From: Amoebophrya sp. A120
Taxonomy: Eukaryota; Sar; Dinophyceae; Syndiniales; Amoebophryaceae
Direction: 5' to 3'
Assembly: GCA_905178155.1 (NCBI GenBank)
Contig: CAJINV010000001.1
Location: 12,445,832-12,509,831, forward strand
Length of the DNA stretch: 64,000 bases
Shown: piece after piece, positions 46,264 through 56,013 of the stretch
How the letters are laid out: each line of letters begins with the position of its first letter
Numbering within the stretch: the first letter of the stretch is position 1
Made by a program: the position numbers and the translations under genes
Notes under the pieces: generated by a model
The model's database searches: none
The model's input: the letters and a program-made list of their open reading frames with translations, nothing else
What the model was told of the DNA's origin: nothing

Positions 46264-48009
46264 TTACTCCGCCGCTGCTTGTCCCGCTCGCGCTTTCCCG
46301 ACCGGAATCACCGCCCCCGCTGCTCCCTGCTGCCCCTCCACCGCCGTGACCCCCATGGGCGCAAAATTCTTCCTCACGGGCGCGTTTTTGAAGTAGACCT
46401 GCAGCCCGAAGTAGACCGAAATGGTGACGCACAGCATCGCGATCCCGACCCACGAGAGCCAGGACTTTACCGGTTCGTGCAGGATAAACAGGGATCCCAG
46501 CAGGGAGGAAAGCATGCGGAGCGGCTGGAAACTACTGTACAAAGTCGGCCCAAGGTGTCGCACCGCGTTAATCTGCTGAATGTTTGCCCAGTAGAAAATG
46601 ACGAGCGAGAAAACGAGGAAAAGTGCGTAGTCGAAGGCGCCGAGTTTCGTGAAAATTAGCCAGCCTCGGAAGGAAAAGCCCTCGGCAAAAAAAGTGATGA
46701 TCAAAATGGGGACGAAGTTCATGACGTTCTGATAAAAAGCCAGCTCCTGCTTGCCCAAACCGACCTTGGAGGTGAGGGTCATGCTGACCCGCATCAGGGC
46801 CGAACAGAGGATGGAGAAAACCTGCAGAAACACGCCCGCAATGATGCGGAGGGGATGGTTCGGATCTTTTTTCGATCTCGGATTTACGGTCGTGTCTGCA
46901 TTGCCGTACTTCGTGAACGGCACGATATCGCCGCTCCGCACCCCGGGATTTTGCGCGTTGATATTTTTGCTGAAAAATGATTTACTTCCCGAAGGATTAT
47001 TGCTGTTATTCATCGCGGCTGGTTGTTTCGACGCGCCCGATGAACTTGGCTTCTTGGCGCCGAAAAACGGGAGTCCGGAAATTGGGCCACCTGTGAGTTG
47101 CCGAGTTGAAAAATTTTCTCTTGGTATCATGTCCTCGTGTTTTTCGGCGGGTGCGGGTGAGAATACCGAGAACAGCGACCATGGCGCCGACCAGGTACTA
47201 GATGAGGTGTTCTCGAGAGAAAAGGCTTTTGATGCTGGTGCCGAAAATCTTGACGCGTCGTTGATTGTGTTGCTCTCCGGCGAGAGTCTTCTTGTATCGG
47301 CAGCGGTTATTTCCGACCACAGCGACGCCAAAGATGCAGGAGGTCTCGCTCCGTCTACATGGTCCTTTGCGTCAGTCGAACCGGGTGTAAGTACGATGTC
47401 CGTGATAGTACCAACCAATTCCCGCAAATGCGAACTCCTCGCTCGGCCTTCTGTGATGTTCTCGCCTGCGATAACGAAAAACGACCCGACCATGCACACG
47501 AAGCAGGATGCACAGAAGCCGCGTGGTCGGCTTTTCTCCCCGAGAAAAAGCATGCTGAAGAGCGCAACCACGTACGGATTGAGCAACGAGACGCTCTGGA
47601 TGTAAAACGCCAGCGTGAGCGAGGCGGAGAGAATGTTGGTCAGAGCGCGGATCAGTGTCAAAAGTCCGTAGGCGGACCCAAACACCGCTTTTTGCGCAAA
47701 AGACGTCGGCTGCTTTTTAGTCTCGCTTGGTCTGGACGGTTCGTTTACAGCGGCAGTGTTGTTCATTTCCGTATCTTTTTGATCTGAAGCGGTTGCCGTC
47801 TTCTCACTACTTGAGACTTTGTCGCCCGAGCCACATAAGAAAGAGCTGCACATATTGACAATCCCGCTGAGAAAATGCCCGCCGCCGAGGAGGTACATCG
47901 CAGTCAGGGCCGGGTTGGAGACGTTTTGCAGGTACCGCACCACGGGATGGTACATCCCCCAAGCAAGGTGGGTGCACAGTGCCAGCACAAGATAGCGACC
48001 CTCGGCCAT
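46264..48009 (-). CDS. DMT-superfamily (EamA-like) membrane transporter, single exon
   Basis: 581 aa from ATG (MAEGRYLVLALCTHLAWGMY). It has about ten hydrophobic helices in two blocks, each resembling half of a drug/metabolite transporter: first block YLVLALCTHLAWGMYHPVVR, LTLAFYIQSVSLLNPYVVAL, FLGEKSRPRGFCASCFVCMV; second block RIIAGVFLQVFSILCSALMR, FYQNVMNFVPILIITFFAEG, YSSFQPLRMLSSLLGSLFIL, LSWVGIAMLCVTISVYFGL. A ~190-residue polar loop separates the blocks (residues ~190-380), an unusual insertion for the family. The substrate cannot be told from sequence. Confidence 0.82.
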   Translation of the reverse strand: MAEGRYLVLALCTHLAWGMYHPVVRYLQNVSNPALTAMYLLGGGHFLSGIVNMCSSFLCGSGDKVSSSEKTATASDQKDTEMNNTAAVNEPSRPSETKKQPTSFAQKAVFGSAYGLLTLIRALTNILSASLTLAFYIQSVSLLNPYVVALFSMLFLGEKSRPRGFCASCFVCMVGSFFVIAGENITEGRARSSHLRELVGTITDIVLTPGSTDAKDHVDGARPPASLASLWSEITAADTRRLSPESNTINDASRFSAPASKAFSLENTSSSTWSAPWSLFSVFSPAPAEKHEDMIPRENFSTRQLTGGPISGLPFFGAKKPSSSGASKQPAAMNNSNNPSGSKSFFSKNINAQNPGVRSGDIVPFTKYGNADTTVNPRSKKDPNHPLRIIAGVFLQVFSILCSALMRVSMTLTSKVGLGKQELAFYQNVMNFVPILIITFFAEGFSFRGWLIFTKLGAFDYALFLVFSLVIFYWANIQQINAVRHLGPTLYSSFQPLRMLSSLLGSLFILHEPVKSWLSWVGIAMLCVTISVYFGLQVYFKNAPVRKNFAPMGVTAVEGQQGAAGAVIPVGKARAGQAAAE

Positions 48010-48446
48010 GATTCTTCTTTATCGCGAACAAGAAACAACAGCAAAAAAAAGCTCAAGCAAGATCCAATCGTGACTGAAACAGAAGTAGAAAAGGGACGAT
48101 GGTCTACAAAGATTTTAACTCTCATAAATTTTTGTTTTATCGACTTTCAGGTAAGCGATCATCCAGTACTCGAGTGTTCCGGATAACCCAATAGTACATT
48201 GCGCGGAGTACACTGAAATTCAGACGGAACCCGGAAACTCAAGTAAAAAGGAAGCTGGGAGCAGCCCGCGTCCGTGCAGCCTTTCGATTGTATAACGCGT
48301 TGCTCCTCCCCGACACCACGGAGGCGCTCTTTATCAAAGTTCGTCTTTTCAGCACGTATTCTTCCAACTACAGCAAATCCTGTTCATCACATTCACGAGC
48401 CCAGAGTGGTCTCAGACGACTCTCTGGACATTCCTCTTATCGAACG
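48010..48446. other. Intergenic region, 0.44 kb
   Basis: Nothing recognised. Confidence 0.4.
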
Positions 48447-49034
48447 TTACATTGCGGAGCAAGCGCTCTCTTCTTCCTCCTGTTTCGGCTCTTCGGAGGT
48501 CTTCGGAGCTCCGTGGTCCTTAGCGCTTGCATCGCTCTTCGGAGCTCCGGCTGGCCGCGGCCTCGAACTGCTACCTTCACCGCGGTCGGCACCTGTTTTT
48601 TTCCCGCCGCCCTCGCCGGCCCTGTCTCGGAAATAAGCCTCGAGCTTTTTAGCCCCGTCGCGGTACCGGCCCGCGCTCTTCACGTCTTCCTTGTATTGCT
48701 CGTCCAAGCGGTCTAGCTTCTCGTTGTTTTCCGCTAACTTCATAATGTTTAGCCGCATCTGGTCCGCTACCTCGTCGGCCTTGCCCTTCTTCCGGTTGAC
48801 AGCGTCCTCCTCCAGTTGCTTCCGCGAGGGCCGGCTGCCGCTACTGGGGGACGACTGGCTGGCTGGCCCGTAGTAGTTCCCAGACCGTAGCTCGTCGTCC
48901 GCAGACGACCGGCTCGCGGCCCGCTCCTGTTGCCTCCGGAGCTGCTGCTCCATTTTCCGCTCGATCCTCTCGCGCTCACGGCTCGCGTACACTTCCCCCG
49001 CGGGCGCAAACGAACGAAGCTCGGAGGAACCCAT
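48447..49034 (-). CDS. R-SNARE-like protein with C-terminal CAAX box
   Basis: 195 aa, single exon. Residues ~85-135 align without gaps to the synaptobrevin/VAMP SNARE motif: ADEVADQMRLNIMKLAENNE then KLDRLDEQYKEDVKSAGRYR, with hydrophobic residues at the layer positions. At the ionic zero layer, where R-SNAREs carry arginine, this protein has asparagine (LAENNEKL). There is no C-terminal transmembrane helix. The protein ends CSAM, a good prenylation (CAAX) signal, as in Ykt6, the lipid-anchored R-SNARE. The N-terminus is short and highly charged (RERERIERKMEQQLRRQQE), with no longin domain. A likely role is membrane fusion or its regulation; the missing arginine makes this uncertain. Confidence 0.7.
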   Translation of the reverse strand: MGSSELRSFAPAGEVYASRERERIERKMEQQLRRQQERAASRSSADDELRSGNYYGPASQSSPSSGSRPSRKQLEEDAVNRKKGKADEVADQMRLNIMKLAENNEKLDRLDEQYKEDVKSAGRYRDGAKKLEAYFRDRAGEGGGKKTGADRGEGSSSRPRPAGAPKSDASAKDHGAPKTSEEPKQEEEESACSAM

Positions 49035-49180
49035 GCCGACTGTTGTATTTGTGCACCAAAGTTTGAAAATTTCAAGAGTTTAACGCGACAAGCTATACAG
49101 TTTCGGCTACCCATAATTTCGAAAAAGGCGGACCGACAGTGAAAACAGAGTATCGACAAGTACAATCTGATATGCAACTG

Positions 49181-49672
49181 TTAATATAGTTTGTGCTTTA
49201 TGATTTTGTGAAACACATCAAACGTACTCTCTGCGGAAGTAGCCTCGCTGAGGAAATTGTCAACGCTGACAAAGTCCCGGTCTCGTGATGCCAACTGCGA
49301 CGAGTGCTTCGCCATCGAAGCGGGAGTAAAGGAAGAGGGTAGAGTGTCTACCGTCTCCGTGCGGCCTGAAGAGAGTAGCTGGCGTTTCTTCTCCACGCGA
49401 CTTTCTATCTTCTTCCGACGACGCTGCTCCTTATCGCTCGTAGCCGGGTAATACTCGGAACCCAACTGACTCGCAGGCGAGCTCGAAGCGGGCGAGACCG
49501 CTCGGCGCTCCTTCTTTTTATCGTGTTCCTGCAGTATCTGTGCGAGGGATGGTTCCTTCTCCTCGCGAGGCGATGGCGTGGGGCTTTTCGAAAACGCAGT
49601 AGCAGCCAGAAGTTTCGGCCGGAGCCGCCCGGACCGGGGGCTCGGCTCCCTTTCATGAGAGTTCGTGGCCAT
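49181..49672 (-). CDS. Small Ser/Lys-rich protein of unknown function
   Basis: 163 aa from ATG (MATNSHEREPSPRSGRLRPK), which follows CTGTAG|AGGA, a likely trans-splice acceptor. It is polar throughout, with a basic helix near residue 90 (DKEQRRRKKIESRVEKKRQL) and a C-terminal patch SVDNFLSEATSAESTFDVFH. No domain recognised. The composition and acceptor support a real gene, but it is short and I cannot exclude an unrecognised intron. Confidence 0.5.
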   Translation of the reverse strand: MATNSHEREPSPRSGRLRPKLLAATAFSKSPTPSPREEKEPSLAQILQEHDKKKERRAVSPASSSPASQLGSEYYPATSDKEQRRRKKIESRVEKKRQLLSSGRTETVDTLPSSFTPASMAKHSSQLASRDRDFVSVDNFLSEATSAESTFDVFHKIIKHKLY

Positions 49673-50286
49673 TCCTCTACAGGCACAGTGGAAGTTGTAC
49701 AACTTGTAGCCTCTTGTATAAATTGCGGGGCTTTGTATCTATTGCACCCTTTGTTTCAAATAAACCAGCTCCGATAGCTAGAACTGAGTGACGATTTTTC
49801 CATTCGGGCCCGAAAACGCCGGTGAACCAGGCATATACGATGGACTGCTAGGACGACGAGTACGAAAGCGAAGCGACAAAGTTTTTCGGAAATTATTCCG
49901 AAAGACAACGATTGCGAAAACGAATATGTTCAAATCAAAGGTTGTACACGAACAAATCATCTATCATCGATCCTCTCTCACATCGACCTTAAGGAGTGAC
50001 GGATATTAAACGATGAGGCACGATCAGGCGTAGCAACAGCATCTACAACTGCGCTGAATAGCTTGCGAAGCGAAAAACGATCGTTGTAATCACGACCAGG
50101 CACGAAGTGAGAACACCAACTACGACCGCGTCTATCCCTTTTTGCAATCAGGATTATTCCTTGTGCTATTCTTGTTTCATTATTTTTGTTGAAGATAGGT
50201 CGTCGTGGTTCACTGAGCATGAACAATCGTTGCGAGGAAGGAGCGTAGTAGTTGCTTCTTGGAAGTAAGCTGTTGAAAACTGCGCT
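49673..50286. other. Intergenic region, 0.6 kb
   Basis: Between the small Ser/Lys-rich gene and the end of Nup54. Nothing recognised. Confidence 0.4.
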
Positions 50287-52258
50287 TTACTTCCTGGGTT
50301 CATCTGCTGCGATGCGAATGGCTTGGTGGATCGCCTGCAACTCCCGCTGCTTCTCGCGCAGGCAACTCTGCAACTCCTCGTTCAGTTCTGTCTGGTTCCC
50401 GAGCAGATTTACGACCTGGAAATCATATCAGAAAAGGTTAAATGAAAAAATTTAATTCGAAGGTGATGGCAGTGAATTTCAATTTGTTCATCACCGTAAA
50501 ACCCGATGTCGCAGCGTGAAAAGAAACTCATCGGGAAAAAAATAATTTTCAGCTTACCTTTTGGAGGGTCTTCTTGGACAAGGTGGCTTGGTTGCTGCTT
50601 TCGTCTTGCAACGCGAGTCCCTGAGCTACATACCTGTTTGGCAGTTTGGAAGATTTACTCATGGAATGCTGTGCCATACTTGTCCTAATTACACAAATCC
50701 TTTTTTCAGGATTTTATAACAAAATTATAAAGATTCGCAAAAATCACGTAACAATGACTCATTAATACTGTAGCTCTCCCAGGTTGCAGATGCGCTGTAA
50801 CTCGGCCTCCATATGCGTGAAGTGGTTTGTCAATTCCCTCTCCCGCTCGTAGTCTCTCCTGCAAGCACCGACCGCTATTGCCGACGACTCCAACTGCGTG
50901 AGAATAGTTACGAGCTGCTGGGTGAGCTTCACGTGCGTCTTCTTCAAAGTCTCAAGTTGCGCGGTGAGCTTTCCCTCCACGTTCGTGCGGAGCGTCTTAA
51001 TCGCCTCCTCCAGGGCTTCGCGCTGTGATTTTTTTTAGGTTTTCGTGTTTGAACGAACGTCTATTGAAAAGAAAAACTACACGCACACACCACGTCTGTA
51101 GTAAAGCTGCTTCGACGTTGTAACCTAGAGAGGAAGGTGACAATTTCATCAAAATGAGCCAAAAATACCTCCGCCTCTTGCTTCTGCAACTTCTGTTCCT
51201 GCTCTTGGATGTGCGTTTTCAGTTGCGGAAAATCCAAGATCCTCTTCGGCAGCGCAACACTCACGTCAAACGGGTTCTGGGCCACCGCCATGCGAAACTT
51301 GTTCGGATCCGGACCGTGTTTTATGAAGTCGTATTGGGAAAAATTCGCGATTTCCGCTCGGAGGACGTTCGAATCCACGCCTGGGGGGACGGCGAGGTAC
51401 CTGAATCCAGTTTCGAAGTTATTTGCATTATAGGAAAAAATTGGTACAAGAAGATATTAGCGCTTAAGGAGCCACGCCCAACCCCAATCGGGGGCCGCGG
51501 CCACATAGCGTGCTTACTCTATCGACGATGGATACTACAGTTAGAAAAACCACCACCACAGAAGCACACAAGAGTATTTAGTACGTCCAGCCCACGTTTC
51601 GCATCATGCGGTCGTTATCCAGTTTGAGGATTTCGTCTTGGACATTTTGTATTTCAGCCTGTTCCATCAATGTTTTTGCCGCGAGCTGTTGCTGCGTCAG
51701 GTTGCTCTGCTGTGACATCGCGTTGTTTGGCGCAGCGCCGTTCGCATTATTCGTGCTCCCGAATAAACCACCACCTTGCTGTTGTCCTGTGTTCCCGCCA
51801 AACAAGCCACCGCCACCACTTGGTTGCGCCGCATTGTTTGTCGATCCAAAGAGACCACCGCCTGCATTCTGCGCGGGTTGCTGGGCAGCTGCGTTATTTC
51901 CAACAAGGCCCATCGGGTGGACCCCTGGTTGTAATGTGCTTCCGAAGGGTGCGGCACTGGTCGCGTTACCAAACAAGCCACCGCCCGCTGGCTGCGACGG
52001 TGCCGCTGCTGTGTTGCCAAACAACCCACCACCCGCTGGCTGCTGCGTATTAGTGGTGCTTCCAAACAAACCGCCACCTTGAGCTGGCTGTTGCGGTTGT
52101 TGCTGCGCGCCGCCGCCAAACAGTCCGCCACCAGAAGTGCTACTGGTACTGTTACCGAACAGTCCGCCGCCAGCTGGCTTTGGGGGCTGCGAGTTGGAGG
52201 CGCCCCCAAACAAGCCCCCGCCGCCGGTGTTCGCGGTGTTGCCGAAAATGCCGGCCAT
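50287..52258 (-). CDS. NUP54: Nucleoporin Nup54, 5 exons
   Basis: Exons 52258-51585, 51400-51169, 51022-50769, 50633-50558 and 50415-50287 give about 454 aa. The first ~190 residues are GLFG/FG repeats (GGGLFGNSTSS, GGGLFGSTTNT, GGGLFGNTAAA), which form the permeability barrier of the pore. The rest is an alpha/beta patch (FIKHGPDPNKFRMAVAQNPF, DVSVALPKRILDFPQLKTHI) followed by a long coiled coil assembled across exons 2-5 (EQEQKLQKQEAE joined to REALEEAIKTL; MEAELQRICNLGELQYVAQG; ELNEELQSCLREKQRELQAI). FG repeats plus the FDVSVALP patch and coiled coil are the Nup54 plan, the partner of Nup62 and Nup58 in the central channel. All introns are GT-AG; the in-phase choice for intron 2 is GAG|GTATTT...CACAG|CGC. 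Confidence 0.9.
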
Positions 52259-52782
52259 TGTCGTGGGCGTCGCTATAGGGTTCTATGTGAATCTTTTCTC
52301 TGTAATCAAAGCTTGAAGAAACTCATTCTAACGTCTGGAAACGCAGTTTTCTCTTTGATATTTTGACTTCACTAATTCTGAGAGATGTCGCTAATGTCGC
52401 TGTGGGGTAAGGAAGAAACGTGGGTAGAAAGAGGAACATCAAAAACCGCGCGAACGGATTTGTTTCATCATCTGGGACCCATCCTTTAATTATCTTCGCA
52501 TCAACCAAATCAGATCACAGAACTTCAAGGACTAGGATCCTTTTTTTGAGCGAAGGATCAACCAAGAAAGATGCAACGCATCACTGTGGAACTCTTTTTG
52601 TCAGTGATGAGCAAATTGGTGGAACTACTTCGTCATTGTGCTGCAAAATGATCTCTGGCGAGTTTTGAACTTGTGAACAACGAAGAGCAAAACCGCCCTT
52701 GCGTTTCTGCGTTTCGCAAAAGCGAAGTTCTCGTCGAATTCAATCTCTACAATGACTAGCGAAAGGTCAGAAAACCCATTAT
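52259..52782. other. Intergenic region, 0.52 kb
   Basis: Between Nup54 and the repeat composite. No feature seen. Confidence 0.4.
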
Positions 52783-52797
52783 TTAATAGTATTCCGC

Positions 52798-53050
52798 AAC
52801 AGAAACAAAGAATGGAAACGAAAAATGAAAACAAACAATGGAAACGAAAAACGAAAACAAAGAATAGAAACGAAAAACGAAAACAAACAATGGAAACGAA
52901 AAACGAAAACAAAGAATAGAAACGAAAAACGAAAACGAAAAACGAAAACGAACAATGGAAACGAAAAACGAAAACAAAGAAGAGAAACGAAAAACGAAAA
53001 CAAAGAATGAAAACGAAAAACGAAAACTAAGAATATAAACGAAAAACAAC
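52798..53050. repeat. Array 1: A-rich repeat
   Basis: Units built from AACGAAAAACGAAAACAAAG with ATGGAA or ATAGAA variants, about 27-28 bp per unit, repeated roughly nine times with drift. Very strand-asymmetric: purines and C on the plus strand, almost no T. Confidence 0.9.
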
Positions 53051-53079
53051 AACAACGAAACGCAGACAAAGCGCCCAAG

Positions 53080-53545
53080 CTTCTAAGCGGCGAAGCCTCG
53101 AAGCGCCGAAGCAGCGAAGCCTCGAGGCAGCGAAGCCTGGAAGCAGCGAAGCCTGGAAGCAGCGAAGCCTGGAAGCGGCGAAGCCTCGAAGCGGCGAAGC
53201 CTCGAAGCGGCGAGGCCTCGAAGCGGCGAAGCCTCGAAGCGGCGAAGCCTCGAAGCGGCGAAGCCTCGAAGCGGCGAAGCCTCGAAGCGGCGAAGCCTCG
53301 AGGCGGCGAAGCCGCGAAGCCTCGAGGCGGCGAAGCCGCGAAGCCTCGAAGCAGCGGAGCCTCGAAGCAGCGAAGCCTCGAAGCGGCGAAGCCTCGAAGC
53401 GGCGAAGCCTCGAAGCGGCGAAGCCTCGAAGCGGCGAAGCCTCGAAGCGGCGAAGCCCCGAAGCCTCGAAGCGGCGAAGCCTCGAAGCGGCGAAGCCTCG
53501 AGGCGGCGAAGCCTCGAAGCGGCGAAGCCTCGAAGCGGCGAAGCG
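53080..53545. repeat. Array 2: 16-bp repeat
   Basis: About 28 copies of a 16-bp unit GCCTCGAAGCGGCGAA, with variants (GCAGCGAA, GAGGCGGC) and a few shortened units. Because 16 is not a multiple of three, every frame cycles through the same 16-residue peptide, which explains long open frames on the minus strand. Confidence 0.92.
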
Positions 53546-54056
53546 TCCAAGAGCCAGGACGCGGACATGCCGCGTCCACGAGCCAGGACGCGGACATGTC
53601 GCGTCCAAGAGCCAGGACGCGGACATGTCGCGTCCAAGGAAGAGTCAGGACGCGGACATGTCGCGTCAAAGAGCCGGGACGCGGACATGTCGCGTCAAAG
53701 AGCCGGGACGCGGACATGTCGCGTCCAAGAGCCAGGACGCGAACGTGTCGCGTCCAAGAGCCAGGACGCGGACATGTCGCGTCCAAGGAAAAGCCAGGAC
53801 GCGGATATGTCGCGTCCAAGGAAGAGCCAGGACGCGGACACATCGCGTCCAAGAGCCAGGACGCGGACGTGTCGCGTCCAAGGAAAAGCCAGGACGCGAA
53901 CATGTCGCGTCCGAGAGCCAGGACACGGACATGTCGCGTCCAAGAGCCAGGACGCGGACATGTCGCGTCCAAGAGCCAGGACGCGGACACGTCGCGTCCA
54001 AGAGCCAGGACGCGGACATGTCGCGTCCAAGGAAGAGCCAGGACGCGGAAACGTCG
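53546..54056. repeat. Array 3: 29/33-bp palindromic repeat
   Basis: About 17 units of 29 bp, or 33 bp with an inserted GAAG, containing GGACGCGGACATGTCGCGTC and then CAAGAGCCA. The core is a near-perfect palindrome (GGACGCG, ACATGT, CGCGTCC), so each unit can fold into a hairpin. Confidence 0.92.
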
Positions 54057-54089
54057 TCTCGGGCGACATGTCGTCGGGCCGGTTCCACG

Positions 54090-55840
54090 TCGTGGCCAAG
54101 CCTGCCCATGCCAGATCATGGCCAAGCCGGTGCCGGATCCATCATGGCCAAGCCTGCCCGTGCCAGATCATGGCCAAGCCGGTGCCGGGTCCATCATGGC
54201 CAAGCCTACCAGCCGGCGCCAGCTCATTGCGGAGCCGGTGCCAGATCACTGCCGAGCCGGTGCCAGATCTTGGCCAAGCCTATGCCAGGCCGTGGCCAAG
54301 CCGGTGCCAGATCCTGGCGAAGCCTGCCGGTGCCAGGTTGTGCCCAGGCCGGTCGGTGCCAGATCATGGCCAAGCCAAGCCTGCCGATGCCAGATCATGG
54401 CCAGGCCTAGCCGGCCGGTGCCAGATCGGAGCCAAGCCTGCCAGCCGGTGCCCGGCAGATGGAAGGATCATGGCCAAACCGGTGCCAGATCATGGACGAG
54501 CCCGCGCCACCCAGCTCATGGCTTGGCAAAGCCGACGCCAGGTCGTCCGTGCCCAAGGATGCCTGCCGGTGTGTGCCAGATCATGGCCCGGACCGCTGGC
54601 GCCAGGTCGTGGCCGAACCGCTGCAAAATCATGGCCAAGCAAGCCTGCCAGCCGGTGCCCGGCCATGGCCAAACCGGTGCCAGATCATGGCCGCGCCTGC
54701 GAACGTCGGTCTGCCAACCTGCCCGCCGGTGCCAGATCATGGCCAGGCCGGTTCCGAGTGGTGCTGGTGGCCAGACCGGTGCCGGATCATGGCCAGCCCG
54801 TTGCCAGATCATGGCCAAGCCGGTGCCAGATCATCGCCAAGCCGGTGCCAGGCAGGCCGTGTCCACGCGGGCCGGTGCCAGATCATGGCCAAGCCGGCGC
54901 CAAATCATGGCCACGCCGGTGCCAGATCATGGCCAAGCCGGTGCCAGGTCGTGGCCAAGCCGGTTCCGGGCCGCGGCCAAGGCGGTGCCAGGCAGATGAT
55001 GGCCAGGCCGGCGCCAGAGAGATCATGGCCAAGCCGGCCCCGGGTCGTGGCCAGGCCTGCTTGCTCCAGGTCGTCCGCGGCCGCGCCCGCCGGTGCCAGA
55101 TCATGGCCAAGCCGGTGCCAGGTCGTGGCTAAGCCGGTGCCAGATCATGGTCAAGCCGGTGCCAGGTCATCACCGAGCCGGTGCCAGATCATGGCCAAGC
55201 CTGCCCGCCGGCCTGCCGGTGCCAGATCATGGCCCGGCCGGTTCTAGATCATGGCCAAGCCCGCCGGTGCCAGGCAGGTCGTGGCCAGGCTGGTCGATGC
55301 CAGATCACAGCCAGGCCGGTGCTCGCTCATGCCCAAGCCGGTGCCAAGCCAAGCTGGTTCCGGGTCGTGGCCAAGCCAAGCTGGTTCCGGGTCGTGGTCA
55401 AGCCGAAGCCGGTGCGAAATCATGGGGAGGCCAGCCAGCAAGCCGGTGCCAGATCATGGCAAAGCCGAGCCCTTGCGCCAGATCATGGCCAAGCCGGTGC
55501 CAGATGGATCATGGCCAAGCCCGCCTGCCGGTGCAAGAGCATCGCCAAGCCGGTGCGAGCTCAAGGCCATGCCTGCCAGTGCCAAGTCGCGGCCAAGCCG
55601 GTGCCAAAACATGGCCGTGCCGGTGCCAGATCATGGTCGTGCCGGTGCCCGATCATGCCCAAACCGGTGTCAGGACCTGGCTAAGCCGATACCAGACCCT
55701 GGCCAAGCCGGTGCCCGACCATGCCCGCCCCCCGCCGCCAGATGGATCGCGGCCCCGCCGGTGCCAGCATGCAAGATGGCGGCAACGGCCAACCTGCCAG
55801 CCGCGCCGGTGCCGGATCGTGGCCAAGCCGTTCTGGCGCT
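54090..55840. repeat. Array 4: ~22-bp repeat
   Basis: Some 75-80 degenerate units of about 22 bp around GGCCAAGCCGGTGCCAGATC followed by AT. Many units are shortened or contain CTGCC insertions. GC-rich, without stops in several frames, giving spurious frames of more than 400 codons. Confidence 0.9.
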
Positions 55841-56013
55841 TTGAAAATCGCAGGCAGATGGGCCTGCCTGTGCTGAAGCGCCGACGACGATTTTCCACAG
55901 AAAGACGCTGAGTGCTACCATTCATCTAGCGGAATACTATTAAGTCTGCAGGTTACTGGACACGGGAAGCGGGATAAGGCTAGTATCACTATCACATTGC
56001 ATTCAAATTACCA

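Larger units (their letters stand above)
52783..55943. mobile_element. 3.16-kb composite of four tandem-repeat arrays framed by 15-bp inverted repeats
   Basis: TTAATAGTATTCCGC at 52783-52797 is repeated as its exact reverse complement GCGGAATACTATTAA at 55929-55943. Nearly everything between is four successive tandem arrays of unrelated units. No target duplication is obvious (CATTA|T left, GTCTG right). No transposase or other protein domain is recognisable, so if it moves it does so with help from elsewhere. The last ~90 bases before the right end (from about 55840) are unique sequence. Confidence 0.75.

Noticed and set aside
53567-55247. Plus- and minus-strand open frames of 200-520 codons in the repeat composite
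   Set aside because: They exist because the tandem units lack stops in several frames. The peptides are periodic copies of the repeat, with no domain, and appear on both strands at once.
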